Made by a program: the position numbers and the translations under genes. From Paenibacillus sp. FSL W8-0426 (GTDB taxonomy: Bacteria > Bacillota > Bacilli > Paenibacillales > Paenibacillaceae), in contig NZ_CP150203.1 in assembly GCF_037969725.1 (NCBI RefSeq), positions 512,001-576,000 on the forward strand: 64,000 nt of DNA. The letters run 5' to 3'. The notes beneath the pieces were generated by a model that was not told where the DNA came from, searched no databases, and saw only the letters and a list, made by a program, of their open reading frames with translations. How positions within the stretch are numbered: the stretch's first letter is position 1; each line of letters begins with the position of its first letter. Below, in pieces: positions 1 to 7,953 of this stretch.

Positions 1-2
1 GA

Positions 3-551
3 GAGCACAATATGCCGCTTGCCGATGCCGTAGTAACCGTCCTGGCCAATGATATGCGTGCCGATGACGGTCCCGAACCTGATGAGACAAATGATGAAAT
101 GGACGTTTCCAACAGTGGGCGGGAGGGAGCCGATCACGAGGTTGTGGGTGGCAGCGGGGAGCCTGCATTCGAGGCTGCCGCGCCATTGTCCATGCCATCG
201 CTTTTTCCGGAAGTGGCGGCATCCTCCGTCCATTCCCGTATGGTGGAAGGGTTGGGGCAGCTGGTCAGCGAAGTGACGCATGGGGCCGTGGAACCGAAGG
301 ATGAGCAGACGCAGCTGCAGGAGCGGGTCAATGAACTTGAAGCAAAAATTGGGGAGCTTGCCGCCGTATATGAGGAATTGCTGGGGCAGATGGACAAGCA
401 GCAGCAATGGATGAATGACAAATTGGAGGAAGAGCGGGATCGTGAGCTGGTTACCAATCTGCGCAGTTACCAGGGGAGACAACGCAAATCCAAGGGGGTG
501 TCGTTGCGGATGTTGTTTGGGTTGTTGCCCAAAAAACATAAAGAGGCGTGA
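3..551 (+). CDS. C-terminal part of a MerR/RacA-like coiled-coil protein (partial)
   Basis: The frame is open to the left edge, so this is probably the 3' part of a gene that starts outside the window. The first ATG in view (position 12) has no ribosome binding site. The first residues (HNMPLADAVVTVLAND) resemble the last helix of a MerR-type DNA-binding domain. An acidic low-complexity linker follows, then a coiled coil at about residues 95-145, and a basic C-terminus containing EERDRELVTNLR. That ending resembles the DUF3967 tail of MerR-like and RacA-like proteins of Bacilli. Inference: a DNA-binding, self-associating regulator or chromosome-anchoring protein. The DNA-binding half is not visible, so the assignment is weak. 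Confidence 0.45.
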   Translation, partial: EHNMPLADAVVTVLANDMRADDGPEPDETNDEMDVSNSGREGADHEVVGGSGEPAFEAAAPLSMPSLFPEVAASSVHSRMVEGLGQLVSEVTHGAVEPKDEQTQLQERVNELEAKIGELAAVYEELLGQMDKQQQWMNDKLEEERDRELVTNLRSYQGRQRKSKGVSLRMLFGLLPKKHKEA

Positions 552-695
552 CGAACATCGTTGTCCGCACGTGCTATTCCTCTGCTTACGCTGCCTGATA
601 TAATAGTCTCCATACGATACCAGAAGACGGGCCGGGTACGATTTTGCACGCCACTGATGACAAATTCGAATCCCGGCTGCGATGTAGGAGGACAT

Positions 696-1517
696 GTGGG
701 ACTGCGGCGAAGCTGGCAACGATGGATCGGATTTTGGACAGACCGACCCCGGAGGAAGGGCACAACCATTGCTGAAAGGTACACCGTTACCCGACTCCTT
801 GGCATGGGCAGTTACGGACTCACTTATTTATGCACGGATGAACATACGGGGCAGGAGGTCGCATTGAAGGAGTCGAAGCCCAGCAAAGGAACGCTTTCGG
901 TGAGGCTGCTTGAGCGGGAAGCGGAAGTGATGGGCCGTCTGGAGCATCCTTTCATCCCCAAGCTGCTCGAATCGTTCAGTTACCTCGGCCGGAACTACCT
1001 GGCTGCGGAGTATGTACGCGGAGAAACGCTGGAGCAGTGCATCTTCGAGCAGGGGTGCGTCTATTCGGAACAGGAGTGTCTTGAACTGGTGGGTCGTCTG
1101 CTCGGACCGTTAAACCATGTGCATCAGCAGGGATACATTCATGGAGATGTACGCATCCCCAACGTCATCCTGCGTGACGGCCAGGTGCATTTGATTGATT
1201 TCGGCCTGGCGCGGCGCATGGGGGAACCGCTCCTGCCGGAATTGAAACGGCGAATGCGGGACGTTCCTTTACCGGAGGACGAGCCGGCGATTGCGGATCA
1301 GGATCTTCAGGATGTGGGGCATTTTCTGTTGTTCATGTTGTATTCCGCGTTTGAACCGGAAAAGGGGAAAGCTCCTGCAAGCTGGCAGGAAGAGCTTGAT
1401 CTCTCGCCATCCATGCGAGTCATGCTGGAAAGGCTGTTAGGGCTTCGGCCCGGTTATGAAGGCGGCGTGCCCGAGCTTTTGGCCGATGTTCGGGATATGC
1501 TTGAGGAGACGAAGTGA
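696..1517 (+). CDS. small Ser/Thr protein kinase, cytoplasmic
   Basis: This is a complete but minimal eukaryotic-type kinase domain of 273 residues. It shows a glycine loop (GMGSYG), the VALK lysine, a helix-C glutamate (EREAEVMGRLEHP), a catalytic loop HGDVRIPNV and a DFG motif (LIDFGLAR). The catalytic loop has Gly where most kinases have Arg (HRD), so it is a non-RD kinase. Asp and Asn of the loop are kept, so activity is expected. I chose the GTG at 696 because AGGAGG lies 4 bases upstream; an upstream in-frame ATG at 657 has no such site. There is no membrane segment and no PASTA repeat, so it is not PrkC. Its substrate is unknown. A strong hairpin follows the stop. Confidence 0.8.
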   Translation: MGLRRSWQRWIGFWTDRPRRKGTTIAERYTVTRLLGMGSYGLTYLCTDEHTGQEVALKESKPSKGTLSVRLLEREAEVMGRLEHPFIPKLLESFSYLGRNYLAAEYVRGETLEQCIFEQGCVYSEQECLELVGRLLGPLNHVHQQGYIHGDVRIPNVILRDGQVHLIDFGLARRMGEPLLPELKRRMRDVPLPEDEPAIADQDLQDVGHFLLFMLYSAFEPEKGKAPASWQEELDLSPSMRVMLERLLGLRPGYEGGVPELLADVRDMLEETK

Positions 1518-1580
1518 ATTATTTTTCTGGTAAAAAAGTAAAGGTGATCTGATGCAATGGCTGCCATGATCCGAATAAAA

Positions 1581-1628
1581 AGGGTGCTCTCCAACCGCGA
1601 AGCGGCTGGCAGGGCACCTCTTGTTTTG
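1581..1628. terminator. bidirectional intrinsic terminator
   Basis: GGTGC at 1583-1587 pairs with GCACC at 1614-1618, extended by an inner AACCGC/GCGG stem. A T-rich tail follows on the plus strand and an A-run precedes on the left, so it can serve both the kinase gene and the convergent small gene. Confidence 0.75.
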
Positions 1629-1718
1629 CACTCACCGGATAACAACCGCCGGGTGCGAGTTCCTTTCAGCAATTACGCCGCCGGATGCGTCGCATACATA
1701 TCCGATGAACGCTGTATA

Positions 1719-1931
1719 TTAACTGGAACTATATTTTCTGCTTTTGTAATAGCTGGAGCCGTGGCGGCTGTCCCGGTGCTTCATGTCCGACGAAGAATAA
1801 CGCCGGTATGCATGCTTCCCGGAAGAACTGCTGTAGCGCCTGTAGACGCGTTTTCCCGAGGAGCTGCCATAATGTCTGCGGTGGGAAGAAGATTTGGAAT
1901 CGAGAAGCTTGCCTAACATTTTTCTGAGCAT
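1719..1931 (-). CDS. basic Ser/Tyr/Arg-rich miniprotein (spore-coat-like?)
   Basis: A 70-residue protein with a very strong ribosome binding site (AGGAGGGG, 6 bases before ATG), which argues that it is real. After a short hydrophobic start (MLRKMLGKLL) it is almost entirely S, R, Y, K, H and G, with the unit YRRYSSSSGKH followed by YRRYSSS. No family is recognised with confidence. Composition and internal repetition recall CotB/CotG-type spore-coat proteins, whose Ser/Lys/Arg repeats are phosphorylated; that comparison is inference only. A kinase gene lies just upstream on the other strand, which is suggestive but not evidence of a link. It ends towards the bidirectional hairpin at 1581-1628. 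Confidence 0.6.
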   Translation of the reverse strand: MLRKMLGKLLDSKSSSHRRHYGSSSGKRVYRRYSSSSGKHAYRRYSSSDMKHRDSRHGSSYYKSRKYSSS

Positions 1932-2186
1932 CAGTTTCCCCTCCTTTCGTCTTCGGCCGTATATGCGAATATACGTTGCTTCGACGGGGGCGGTTTCGTT
2001 TTTTTTAGCACGATTCGTCTTTGCGGGATGCGGATGGATCCAATGTTTTCAGAAAAGTGTATTCATTGCATTGACGGGATATCGTATAATAGATTGTTGA
2101 TGATGTTGCGGATTTTTTTGTTTTTGAGCGTTTCGAGAGTAGAATAGAGGAAAGAACAGATTAATTACGGACAAGGAGAAGTTATC

Positions 2187-2933
2187 ATGATTACGTTGAA
2201 GACGAATGAACAGATCGGGAATATGAAAAAGGCCGGAGAGATTCTGGCTGCATGCCATAGAGAAATCGCCAAGATGATTCGTCCGGGAATCACGACCCAG
2301 GAAATCGATCAGTTTGCCGAAGCTTTTATGAAGAAAAATGGGGCAACGCCTGAGCAGAAAGGATACAACGGTTATCAATTTGCCACATGCGCGTCCGTCA
2401 ATGATGTGATCTGTCACGGTTTTCCGGGAAAATACGTGCTGAAGGACGGAGATATCGTCACGATTGACATGGTTGTCAATCTGAACGGTTGGCTGGCCGA
2501 CTCGGCTTGGTCTTATGCGGTTGGGCAGGTAAGCCCGGAAGCCCGGCATTTGCTGGACGTCACCAAGGAATCCCTGTACAAAGGCATTGAAATGGCCGTA
2601 GTCGGCAACCGCATCGGAGACATCTCCCATGCAATCCAGGTATATGCCGAAGGCGAAGGACTTTCCGTCGTGCGCGAATTCGTTGGGCATGGCATCGGCG
2701 AGAAAATGCATGAGGAACCGCAGGTGCCTCATTACGGACCACCGCATCGCGGGCCGCGTCTCAAAGAAGGCATGGTGATTACCATCGAGCCGATGTTGAA
2801 CATCGGAACCTATCGCAGCAAGCTGGATTCCGACGGTTGGACAGCGCGCACGCAGGATGGAAGCCTTTCGGCGCAATACGAGCATACCATCGCCATTACG
2901 GCTGACGGTCCAATTATTCTGACGGCTCAATAA
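2187..2933 (+). CDS. map: methionine aminopeptidase, type I
   Basis: Removes the initiator Met from nascent proteins in the cytoplasm. At 248 residues it matches the family. Metal ligands expected for MetAP are all visible: D94 (TIDM), D105, H168 (VGHGIG), E201 (TIEPM) and E232 (YEHT); substrate-pocket H77 (CHG) and H175 are also present. The start has AAGGAG 8 bases upstream. A TATAAT sequence at 2085-2090 may be its -10 element, but no good -35 is seen. The gene stands alone, not in the secY-adk-map-infA ribosomal cluster where the housekeeping copy of Bacilli normally sits. It is therefore probably a second copy comparable to B. subtilis YflG/MapB (inference). Confidence 0.93.
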   Translation: MITLKTNEQIGNMKKAGEILAACHREIAKMIRPGITTQEIDQFAEAFMKKNGATPEQKGYNGYQFATCASVNDVICHGFPGKYVLKDGDIVTIDMVVNLNGWLADSAWSYAVGQVSPEARHLLDVTKESLYKGIEMAVVGNRIGDISHAIQVYAEGEGLSVVREFVGHGIGEKMHEEPQVPHYGPPHRGPRLKEGMVITIEPMLNIGTYRSKLDSDGWTARTQDGSLSAQYEHTIAITADGPIILTAQ

Positions 2934-2973
2934 TAGATTGCACATTCAAAACCACGATATTTGGCGAAAGTCG

Positions 2974-3007
2974 GGCGGACACGTTTGTGATCCGCCTGTT
3001 TCGGTTT
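2974..3007 (+). terminator. weak intrinsic terminator after map
   Basis: GGCGGA (2974-2979) pairs with TCCGCC (2991-2996), followed by TGTTTCGGTTT. A second hairpin without a T-run (GCCAGGGC/GCCCTGGC, 3037-3059) lies between it and the next gene. Confidence 0.5.
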
Positions 3008-3103
3008 AAACTGTTAAGGAGTCAGGAACATAATTTGCCAGGGCCAGGATAGCCCTGGCCACAAAGGCCGGTACGGTCTACTGACAGCAAGGAGGTCATT
3101 CAG

Positions 3104-4117
3104 TTGTCCGAAAATGAACAGATTGTGCTGGCATCGCGTCCAGAAGGTGAGCCGACCAGGGACAATTTTCGATTTATCCGGTCTCCCCTGCCGCAGCCTG
3201 AAGCCGGACAGGTGCTGGTTCGCACGTTATATTTGTCCGTTGATCCATATATGCGCGGCCGCATGAAGGATGCCAAGTCTTATGCGCCCCCTTACGCGCT
3301 GGATGAGGTCATCAAAGGTGGAGTCATCGGTCAGGTGGTTGATTCGTCGGAACCGAACCTGCGCAAGGGAGATCTTGTGACCGGGATGTGGGGATGGCAG
3401 CGATTCGCTGCGGTAAACACGGCCGATATTTCCCTGATCGAGCCGGGAGAGGCACCGATCACGGCGTATCTAGGCGTGCTGGGTCTGACCGGACTGACCG
3501 CGTATTTCGGGCTTGAAGATATCGGCAAGCCGCAAGACGGCGAAACGGTCGTCATTTCCGGCGCAGCCGGAGCGGTCGGCATGGTCGCAGGACAGATCGC
3601 AAAAATCAAAGGGGCGCGCGTCGTGGGGATCGCGGGTAAGGACGAAAAATGCGCGTATTTGAAGGAACAACTCGGATTCGACGAGGTGCTGAATTACAGA
3701 CGGGAGCAGGATATGTCGGCAGCGGTCGAACGCGCTTGCCCGGAAGGTGTCGATGTTTATTTCGACAATGTGGGAGGCGACATTTCCGATGCGGTACTCC
3801 GCCATATCAACCGGAATGCGCGGATTCCGTTGTGCGGGCAAATTTCGGCCTATAATCTGAAGCAGCCCGACGTTGGCATGCGCCCGCAGACATTGCTTCT
3901 GACCAATACGGCTATGATGAAAGGTTTTTTGCTGGGCGATTATGCCAAATCCTTCAAGGAAGGAAGAGCCAAATTGGCCAAATGGCTTGCTGATGGGCTT
4001 ATTCGGCATGAGGAAAACATTGTCGAAGGGTTTGAACGTACGCCGGAAGCGTTCATCGGATTGTTTACGGGCGACAATCTCGGCAAACAGCTCGTTAAGG
4101 TCGCGGATCCCGAATAG
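3104..4117 (+). CDS. NADP-dependent MDR-family oxidoreductase (YfmJ/curcumin-reductase type)
   Basis: A 337-residue zinc-independent medium-chain dehydrogenase/reductase. The N-terminal GroES-like domain contains SVDPYMRGRM, and the Rossmann domain has the nucleotide motif SGAAGAVGMVAGQIAK followed by GxxGxDEKCAYLKEQLGFD. This arrangement is that of YfmJ/YncB-like NADPH-dependent alkenal or enone reductases (prostaglandin-reductase/leukotriene B4 dehydrogenase branch). No catalytic-zinc cysteines are seen. The start is TTG at 3104 with a full AAGGAGGT 7 bases upstream. Likely role: detoxification of alpha,beta-unsaturated carbonyls (family knowledge); the natural substrate cannot be read from sequence. 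Single gene, ends at a strong two-way hairpin. Confidence 0.88.
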   Translation: MSENEQIVLASRPEGEPTRDNFRFIRSPLPQPEAGQVLVRTLYLSVDPYMRGRMKDAKSYAPPYALDEVIKGGVIGQVVDSSEPNLRKGDLVTGMWGWQRFAAVNTADISLIEPGEAPITAYLGVLGLTGLTAYFGLEDIGKPQDGETVVISGAAGAVGMVAGQIAKIKGARVVGIAGKDEKCAYLKEQLGFDEVLNYRREQDMSAAVERACPEGVDVYFDNVGGDISDAVLRHINRNARIPLCGQISAYNLKQPDVGMRPQTLLLTNTAMMKGFLLGDYAKSFKEGRAKLAKWLADGLIRHEENIVEGFERTPEAFIGLFTGDNLGKQLVKVADPE

Positions 4118-4152
4118 CGATGAAGTCGGGAAGAGCCGAAATCGTGACCTAT

Positions 4153-4203
4153 GACAAAAGACACGTCATTCGCCAATGCAGCGCGAAAGACGTGTCTTTT
4201 GTC
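4153..4203. terminator. bidirectional terminator, 15-bp perfect stem
   Basis: GACAAAAGACACGTC at 4153-4167 is exactly complementary to GACGTGTCTTTTGTC at 4189-4203. It lies between convergent genes (stop at 4117, stop at 4207). Confidence 0.85.
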
Positions 4204-4206
4204 GGT

Positions 4207-4701
4207 TTACCGGGTTGCCGCATCCGAGGCAATGACTTCCTGATAATGTTTATACATATATACGCGCCAGCGCACGATCATGCCGAAAGCCAGCAGGAAA
4301 AAAAGTCCGCCCGTCTGCGGTATGGTGACGTAACGCTGGATGACTTCATGAAGAATAAGACGCACGGCGAGCAGGCCGAGCAAAATAAAAACAAAGCTGC
4401 GCGAACGAGTGGCGAAAATCTCGCCGTTAATCCGTTCGAACTTGGTGCTCCGTATGAGCGGGTATGAAAAGATGAACCAGCCGACGAGCAAGGCGATCAA
4501 TGCCCACAACCACGGAACATGCGTCTCGGGCACGACAAACATAAGGAACCCGGTGCTCATGCCGAGCGGGGGAATCAAAATTTTACGAATGGTTACCGGC
4601 CTGTGGCTTGCCTTCATGCGAATGAAGATAGCGAGCAGTGCCATGACAAGCATACCGACGGTTGCGCCGATTTGAAGATATAACGGACTGATCTGAGCCA
4701 C
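4207..4701 (-). CDS. CcdC-family membrane protein
   Basis: A polytopic membrane protein of 164 residues with about five hydrophobic segments, GlyAlaThrValGlyMet near the start and a C-terminal MIVRWRVYMYKHY segment. It resembles B. subtilis CcdC (DUF1453), encoded with cytochrome c biogenesis genes there but with no firm biochemical role. Here it stands alone. The reading frame stays open upstream to an ATG at 4842, but the GTG at 4701 is preferred: GAGGG lies 9 bases upstream and the resulting length matches CcdC (about 160). The extra 47 residues would be a poorly matching leader. Confidence 0.75.
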   Translation of the reverse strand: MAQISPLYLQIGATVGMLVMALLAIFIRMKASHRPVTIRKILIPPLGMSTGFLMFVVPETHVPWLWALIALLVGWFIFSYPLIRSTKFERINGEIFATRSRSFVFILLGLLAVRLILHEVIQRYVTIPQTGGLFFLLAFGMIVRWRVYMYKHYQEVIASDAATR

Positions 4702-5012
4702 GGAAATATCCCTCTTTCCGGAAGAATAGTTGGACCCGCCCAGCGGATCTGCAAAAAAGTTGCTTGAATCTATGATTTCTATTATATCACAAAGAGATAA
4801 AGCCGATAGAATGCTAAGTGTGTCATTTATCGAATACTTCAAATCGAGGAATTACAAAATTTGCATTTATTTTCAACCAAAGCGGTACCGTTTATTCGGC
4901 GATGGAGGAATAACTTTCGTTCCGGGCACAGCAGCAAGAGAGCAAACGCGCAGATCATGAAAACGTGCAGACCTTGGTGAGACTTTGACACGAATATGGA
5001 GGAAGACGCAGC
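4702..5012. other. divergent intergenic region
   Basis: No gene is supported here. On the minus strand TG-A-TATAAT (plus positions 4781-4789) is a good extended -10 element for the CcdC-like gene. On the plus strand the 3' end holds GGAGG at 4999-5003, the ribosome binding site of the next gene. Confidence 0.5.
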
Positions 5013-6134
5013 ATGAAAAGAACTCACAGGTCATCCGTATGGATGATGGCTTCTTTGACAACCTTCTCGATCGTACTGGCCATCCCCTGGATTTGGTGGC
5101 AATCCGAGGCATCAACTCCGCTTGAAGTCCTGATTATCGACAAAGGGGCATCAGAGTCTCCCAATCCGGAACATAAAGGTTTGATCTGGTTGCTCAATCA
5201 GCAAAAAATCGTCCGAAAGAACGGGGAACGATATATGTACGACGAAAATGATGCGGACCGGGCAACGACCTATTCACCGTCCGTGAGCCGGCGGTTGCCC
5301 GAAGACATCATGACCGATACGGATATCATTTATGTAACATCTTCTTTGAACCGACAAGGGAGTACGGGTTTAAACGAATCGAGTACACGGGAAGGAATCA
5401 CGGAGCAGGATATCGGCAAAATCCGTGAGGCGGCGTCCAGAGGAGTTCTGGTCGTTGCCGAGTATGGAACTTTGTCAAATACGTTATCCCCGGCGGCCCA
5501 AAAGCAGTTTTACGAGCTGATGCATGTAAGGAGCAGCGGTTGGCGGGGGAAATACATATCGCATTTGCAAAGCTCGGATGAAGTGCCGGAGCAAGTGATG
5601 AAACGTTACGAAGCCGAGACGCGGGCGAAATGGCCGTATTCCGGATCGGGTCTGCTGCTTATGCACGAGGACGGATCGATCGTTGTATTGTGCCACGGAA
5701 CAGATATGCGAACCGAGGATAGCGGGCTTGCTTTTACCCAGGAGGGAACGAATTGGAGCGGCATTGATGAACGGATTCACTACGACAACTGGTTCGATAT
5801 TGTAGAGCCGGATTCGAAAGACGCGGTGAAGGCCTGGTTCAGGACGGGATTGACGGATGCCGGGCGCCAAAAGCTGCAGGATGCCCGCATTCCTTTGGAA
5901 TTCCCGGCCGTGATCCGGCATGACGACAACGTACGGACATACTATATGGCCGGTTCGTTTGACGAGCTGAACAACTATTCGTTTTGGCGCAGAATCAAAG
6001 GCTGGGACGTCATCAGGAACTGGCTGACTCCGAACCGGAAGGGCGTGCCTGACGTCATGTATTGGAAGGCATACGTGCCCATGATGAAAACGATCTTGCG
6101 GGAAGCGGAACGCGCGGTCGGGTCGCAGCCTTAG
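5013..6134 (+). CDS. membrane-anchored or secreted protein of unknown function
   Basis: A 373-residue protein. Residues 1-35 form a signal-anchor (basic MKRTHR, then a hydrophobic stretch to IPWIWW) without a lipobox, so the rest is probably extracytoplasmic. The body contains LEVLIIDKGASESPN, a stretch DIIYVTSSLN and GVLVVAEYGT, which look like alternating beta-strand/loop segments of a Rossmann-like or glutamine-amidotransferase-like fold. No catalytic motif can be named. The start has GGAGG 9 bases upstream. It is a single gene convergent with the TetR/MBL operon. I do not recognise the family; similar proteins may occur near extracellular polysaccharide genes, but nothing in the neighbourhood supports that here. 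Confidence 0.7.
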   Translation: MKRTHRSSVWMMASLTTFSIVLAIPWIWWQSEASTPLEVLIIDKGASESPNPEHKGLIWLLNQQKIVRKNGERYMYDENDADRATTYSPSVSRRLPEDIMTDTDIIYVTSSLNRQGSTGLNESSTREGITEQDIGKIREAASRGVLVVAEYGTLSNTLSPAAQKQFYELMHVRSSGWRGKYISHLQSSDEVPEQVMKRYEAETRAKWPYSGSGLLLMHEDGSIVVLCHGTDMRTEDSGLAFTQEGTNWSGIDERIHYDNWFDIVEPDSKDAVKAWFRTGLTDAGRQKLQDARIPLEFPAVIRHDDNVRTYYMAGSFDELNNYSFWRRIKGWDVIRNWLTPNRKGVPDVMYWKAYVPMMKTILREAERAVGSQP

Positions 6135-6231
6135 TATGAGGATAACGAAGAGTGAATCCTTAGAAGAAGGGTATGAATGTGGAAAACGTGATAGACCGGG
6201 AAAAGCCGATTTCGGTCCAAAGGGACAAAAA

Positions 6232-6274
6232 GAACGGCCCGCTTAGGCTATTGATTGCCGGAAGCGGGCCGTTC
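6232..6274 (-). terminator. intrinsic terminator of the TetR/MBL operon
   Basis: GAACGGCCCGCTT (6232-6244) pairs with AAGCGGGCCGTTC (6262-6274). Read on the minus strand it is followed by TTTTTGTCCC, so it ends the minus-strand operon. Confidence 0.75.
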
Positions 6275-6314
6275 GGATGTTTCCGATCATGCATCATGGA
6301 CTGCGTGCTTGAAG

Positions 6315-6890
6315 CTATTGCATCTTACCCATGTGCTGCAGCCCGTGCAGGAATGCTGCCACGGTGAGGCGAAGGCTCTCGCCAGGATCGAAATCCATGG
6401 CAAATCCGCCTTGGGCGCCGATGGAGGCAAAGCCATGGCACAGGCTGCGCAAGCCGCGCACGGCATGCAAGGCCTCGGCCTTGGTCAATGGATAAGGCTG
6501 CAGGGTTCGCAGCAGCAGATCCAGGGTGGCACTGCTCGCGGCAGCAAGCTGCGGTTCGTCCCGGTCCGGCGCATGGAAGGAGGCTTCATACAGCCCCGGG
6601 TGCTCACGGACAAAGGCAGTGTAGGCTGCAGCGATGGCCTGGATGGCCTCGCCGCCGGAACGGCCAGCGGCAGCGAGCGTTAGGGCGTGGCCGAGCTGCT
6701 GCACGGACATCAGCGCCAATTCCTGGCGAAGCCCCGGAAGACCGCTGATGTGATTGTACAGCGACGGGGAGCGCACGCCCAGCCGCTGGGCCAGGGCGGC
6801 CAGCGTCAGCGCCTGGAAGCCGTCGCTGTCGGCGAGCTGGATCGCGGCGTTCAGCAATGCGCCGCGATCCAGTCCTTGCCGGGGGCTCAT
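6315..6890 (-). CDS. TetR/AcrR-family repressor with WHG-type C-terminal domain
   Basis: 191 residues. The N-terminal helix-turn-helix (residues about 8-55, with TLAALAQRLGVRSPSLYNHI) is typical of TetR. The C-terminal part, with EHPGLYEASFHAP and FLHGLQHMG, resembles the WHG domain that senses ligands in this subgroup. The ATG overlaps the stop of the upstream MBL gene (ATGA), so the two are translationally coupled. The repeated ACTAAT/ATTAGT half-sites over the operon promoter (7641-7667) are the likely binding site, giving autoregulation (inference). The gene and its partner are markedly more GC-rich than the neighbourhood. Confidence 0.88.
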   Translation of the reverse strand: MSPRQGLDRGALLNAAIQLADSDGFQALTLAALAQRLGVRSPSLYNHISGLPGLRQELALMSVQQLGHALTLAAAGRSGGEAIQAIAAAYTAFVREHPGLYEASFHAPDRDEPQLAAASSATLDLLLRTLQPYPLTKAEALHAVRGLRSLCHGFASIGAQGGFAMDFDPGESLRLTVAAFLHGLQHMGKMQ

Positions 6891-7612
6891 ACGCGCCCCC
6901 CGGCAGGGCGCAGCCGCTGCTCGGCGTCAGCCGCGGCTGCCCGCATCGCCGCCGCGGGCTGGCGCAGCATCCGTCCGTGGCCTACGGCGAGCACGGACGG
7001 TTCCAGCTCGGCCAGCCGCTTCGCGCTGGCCAGGGCCAGTTCCCCGTTCCAGGTCGCAAGCGCGGGGAACGGGAAGAGCGGGCGCAGGCGGCCGGACACG
7101 GCCAGGCCGCCGCGCGACTGGTACGCGTCGCCGGCGATCAGCACGCGGCTGCGCGTATCCATGAAGGCCATATGCCCCGGCGTATGGCCTGGTGTGGCGA
7201 TGGCGACCAGGGAGCCGATGCGGTCGCCATCTTCCAGCACCCGGTCCGGACGGGTGCGGATGCCTTTCGGCACGCTGCCGCGGACAGGGGTCTGGGGCTC
7301 GTGAGGCAGCAGGGAGGCGTCGCCCTTCAGCAGCAAGGCATCGCGAGAAGAGATGCACACTTCGGCATCCGGCAGGGCCTCGTGCAGGCGATCGAGTGCG
7401 CCTACATGGTCGCCATGGGCGTGGGTCAGAATGATGCGGGTAATCGGTTTGCCTAATGATCCGGCCGCCTTCAGAATCCCTTTGTAACTGAAGGGCATGC
7501 CTGCATCAATTAATGTTAAGCCGTCCTCTTCTTCCACAAGATATACGTTGACGGGAAAGAGACGGGGCAGAAACGAAACCTGGATGACATGATGTTCACG
7601 GGTCATGCGCAT
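6887..7612 (-). CDS. MBL-fold metallo-hydrolase
   Basis: 241 residues with the metallo-beta-lactamase zinc motif THAHGDH, a downstream ATPGHTPGH histidine, the bridging aspartate in IAGDAY, and a final GHGRML histidine. This pattern fits the glyoxalase-II/YflN-like branch of small hydrolases. I chose the ATG at 7612 because AGGAGG lies 8 bases upstream; the frame continues 40 residues further but with a hydrophobic, poorly matching segment. It is the first gene of a two-gene operon with the TetR regulator, which suggests that its substrate, or a compound it removes, is the inducer (inference). Confidence 0.87.
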   Translation of the reverse strand: MRMTREHHVIQVSFLPRLFPVNVYLVEEEDGLTLIDAGMPFSYKGILKAAGSLGKPITRIILTHAHGDHVGALDRLHEALPDAEVCISSRDALLLKGDASLLPHEPQTPVRGSVPKGIRTRPDRVLEDGDRIGSLVAIATPGHTPGHMAFMDTRSRVLIAGDAYQSRGGLAVSGRLRPLFPFPALATWNGELALASAKRLAELEPSVLAVGHGRMLRQPAAAMRAAAADAEQRLRPAGGRV

Positions 7613-7640
7613 GGAGCATTCCTCCTCGAAAATTAATGAT

Positions 7641-7675
7641 ATTAGTAATATAACTAATGTGATTAGTTTTTGCAA
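7641..7675 (-). promoter_or_regulatory. MBL-TetR promoter with three operator half-sites
   Basis: On the minus strand there is a -35 TTGCAA (plus 7670-7675), a 17-base spacer and a -10 TATATT (plus 7647-7652). Half-sites ACTAAT and ATTAGT alternate at 7641-7646, 7653-7658 and 7662-7667. This makes one palindrome with a 3-base centre in the spacer and one with the -10 element as its centre. Such placement means that a bound repressor would exclude RNA polymerase. Confidence 0.8.
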
Positions 7676-7789
7676 CGGGAACTTTCGACAAAAATAAAAG
7701 GAAGGATTATTTTGCGAAAAAAGCGTTTTCAAAATATGGATTACCGATTATAATAGTCTCGTAAGCCCTTTCATATGTCTATCTTATTG

Positions 7790-7824
7790 GAGCCCTTCGC
7801 GAAGCGATCGGCTCGCTTTTTTTG
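7790..7824 (+). terminator. orphan intrinsic terminator (possible small RNA 3' end)
   Basis: GAGCC (7790-7794) can pair with GGCTC (7810-7814), with an inner self-complementary CTTCGCGAAG; a run of eight T follows from 7817. No plus-strand gene precedes it. A TATAAT lies at 7750-7755. Confidence 0.55.
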
Positions 7825-7859
7825 TTTTCGGACCCGATCGGGGACAGAAATGGCCAAAG

Positions 7860-7895
7860 TTGACAACCTTAACTGTCATTCCTATAATGACAGTT
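7860..7895 (+). promoter_or_regulatory. rrf2 promoter and perfect 10-bp-arm operator
   Basis: Consensus promoter: TTGACA (7860-7865), 17-base spacer, TATAAT (7883-7888). AACTGTCATT (7871-7880) and AATGACAGTT (7886-7895) are exact inverted repeats around CCTAT, covering the -10 element. This is the expected position for autorepression by the Rrf2 protein encoded just downstream. Confidence 0.88.
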
Positions 7896-7953
7896 GTACT
7901 TGCCTTGGGGCTGAAGTTCACCGGAGTTTGCTGCCGGGAGAGGAGTAAAAAAA

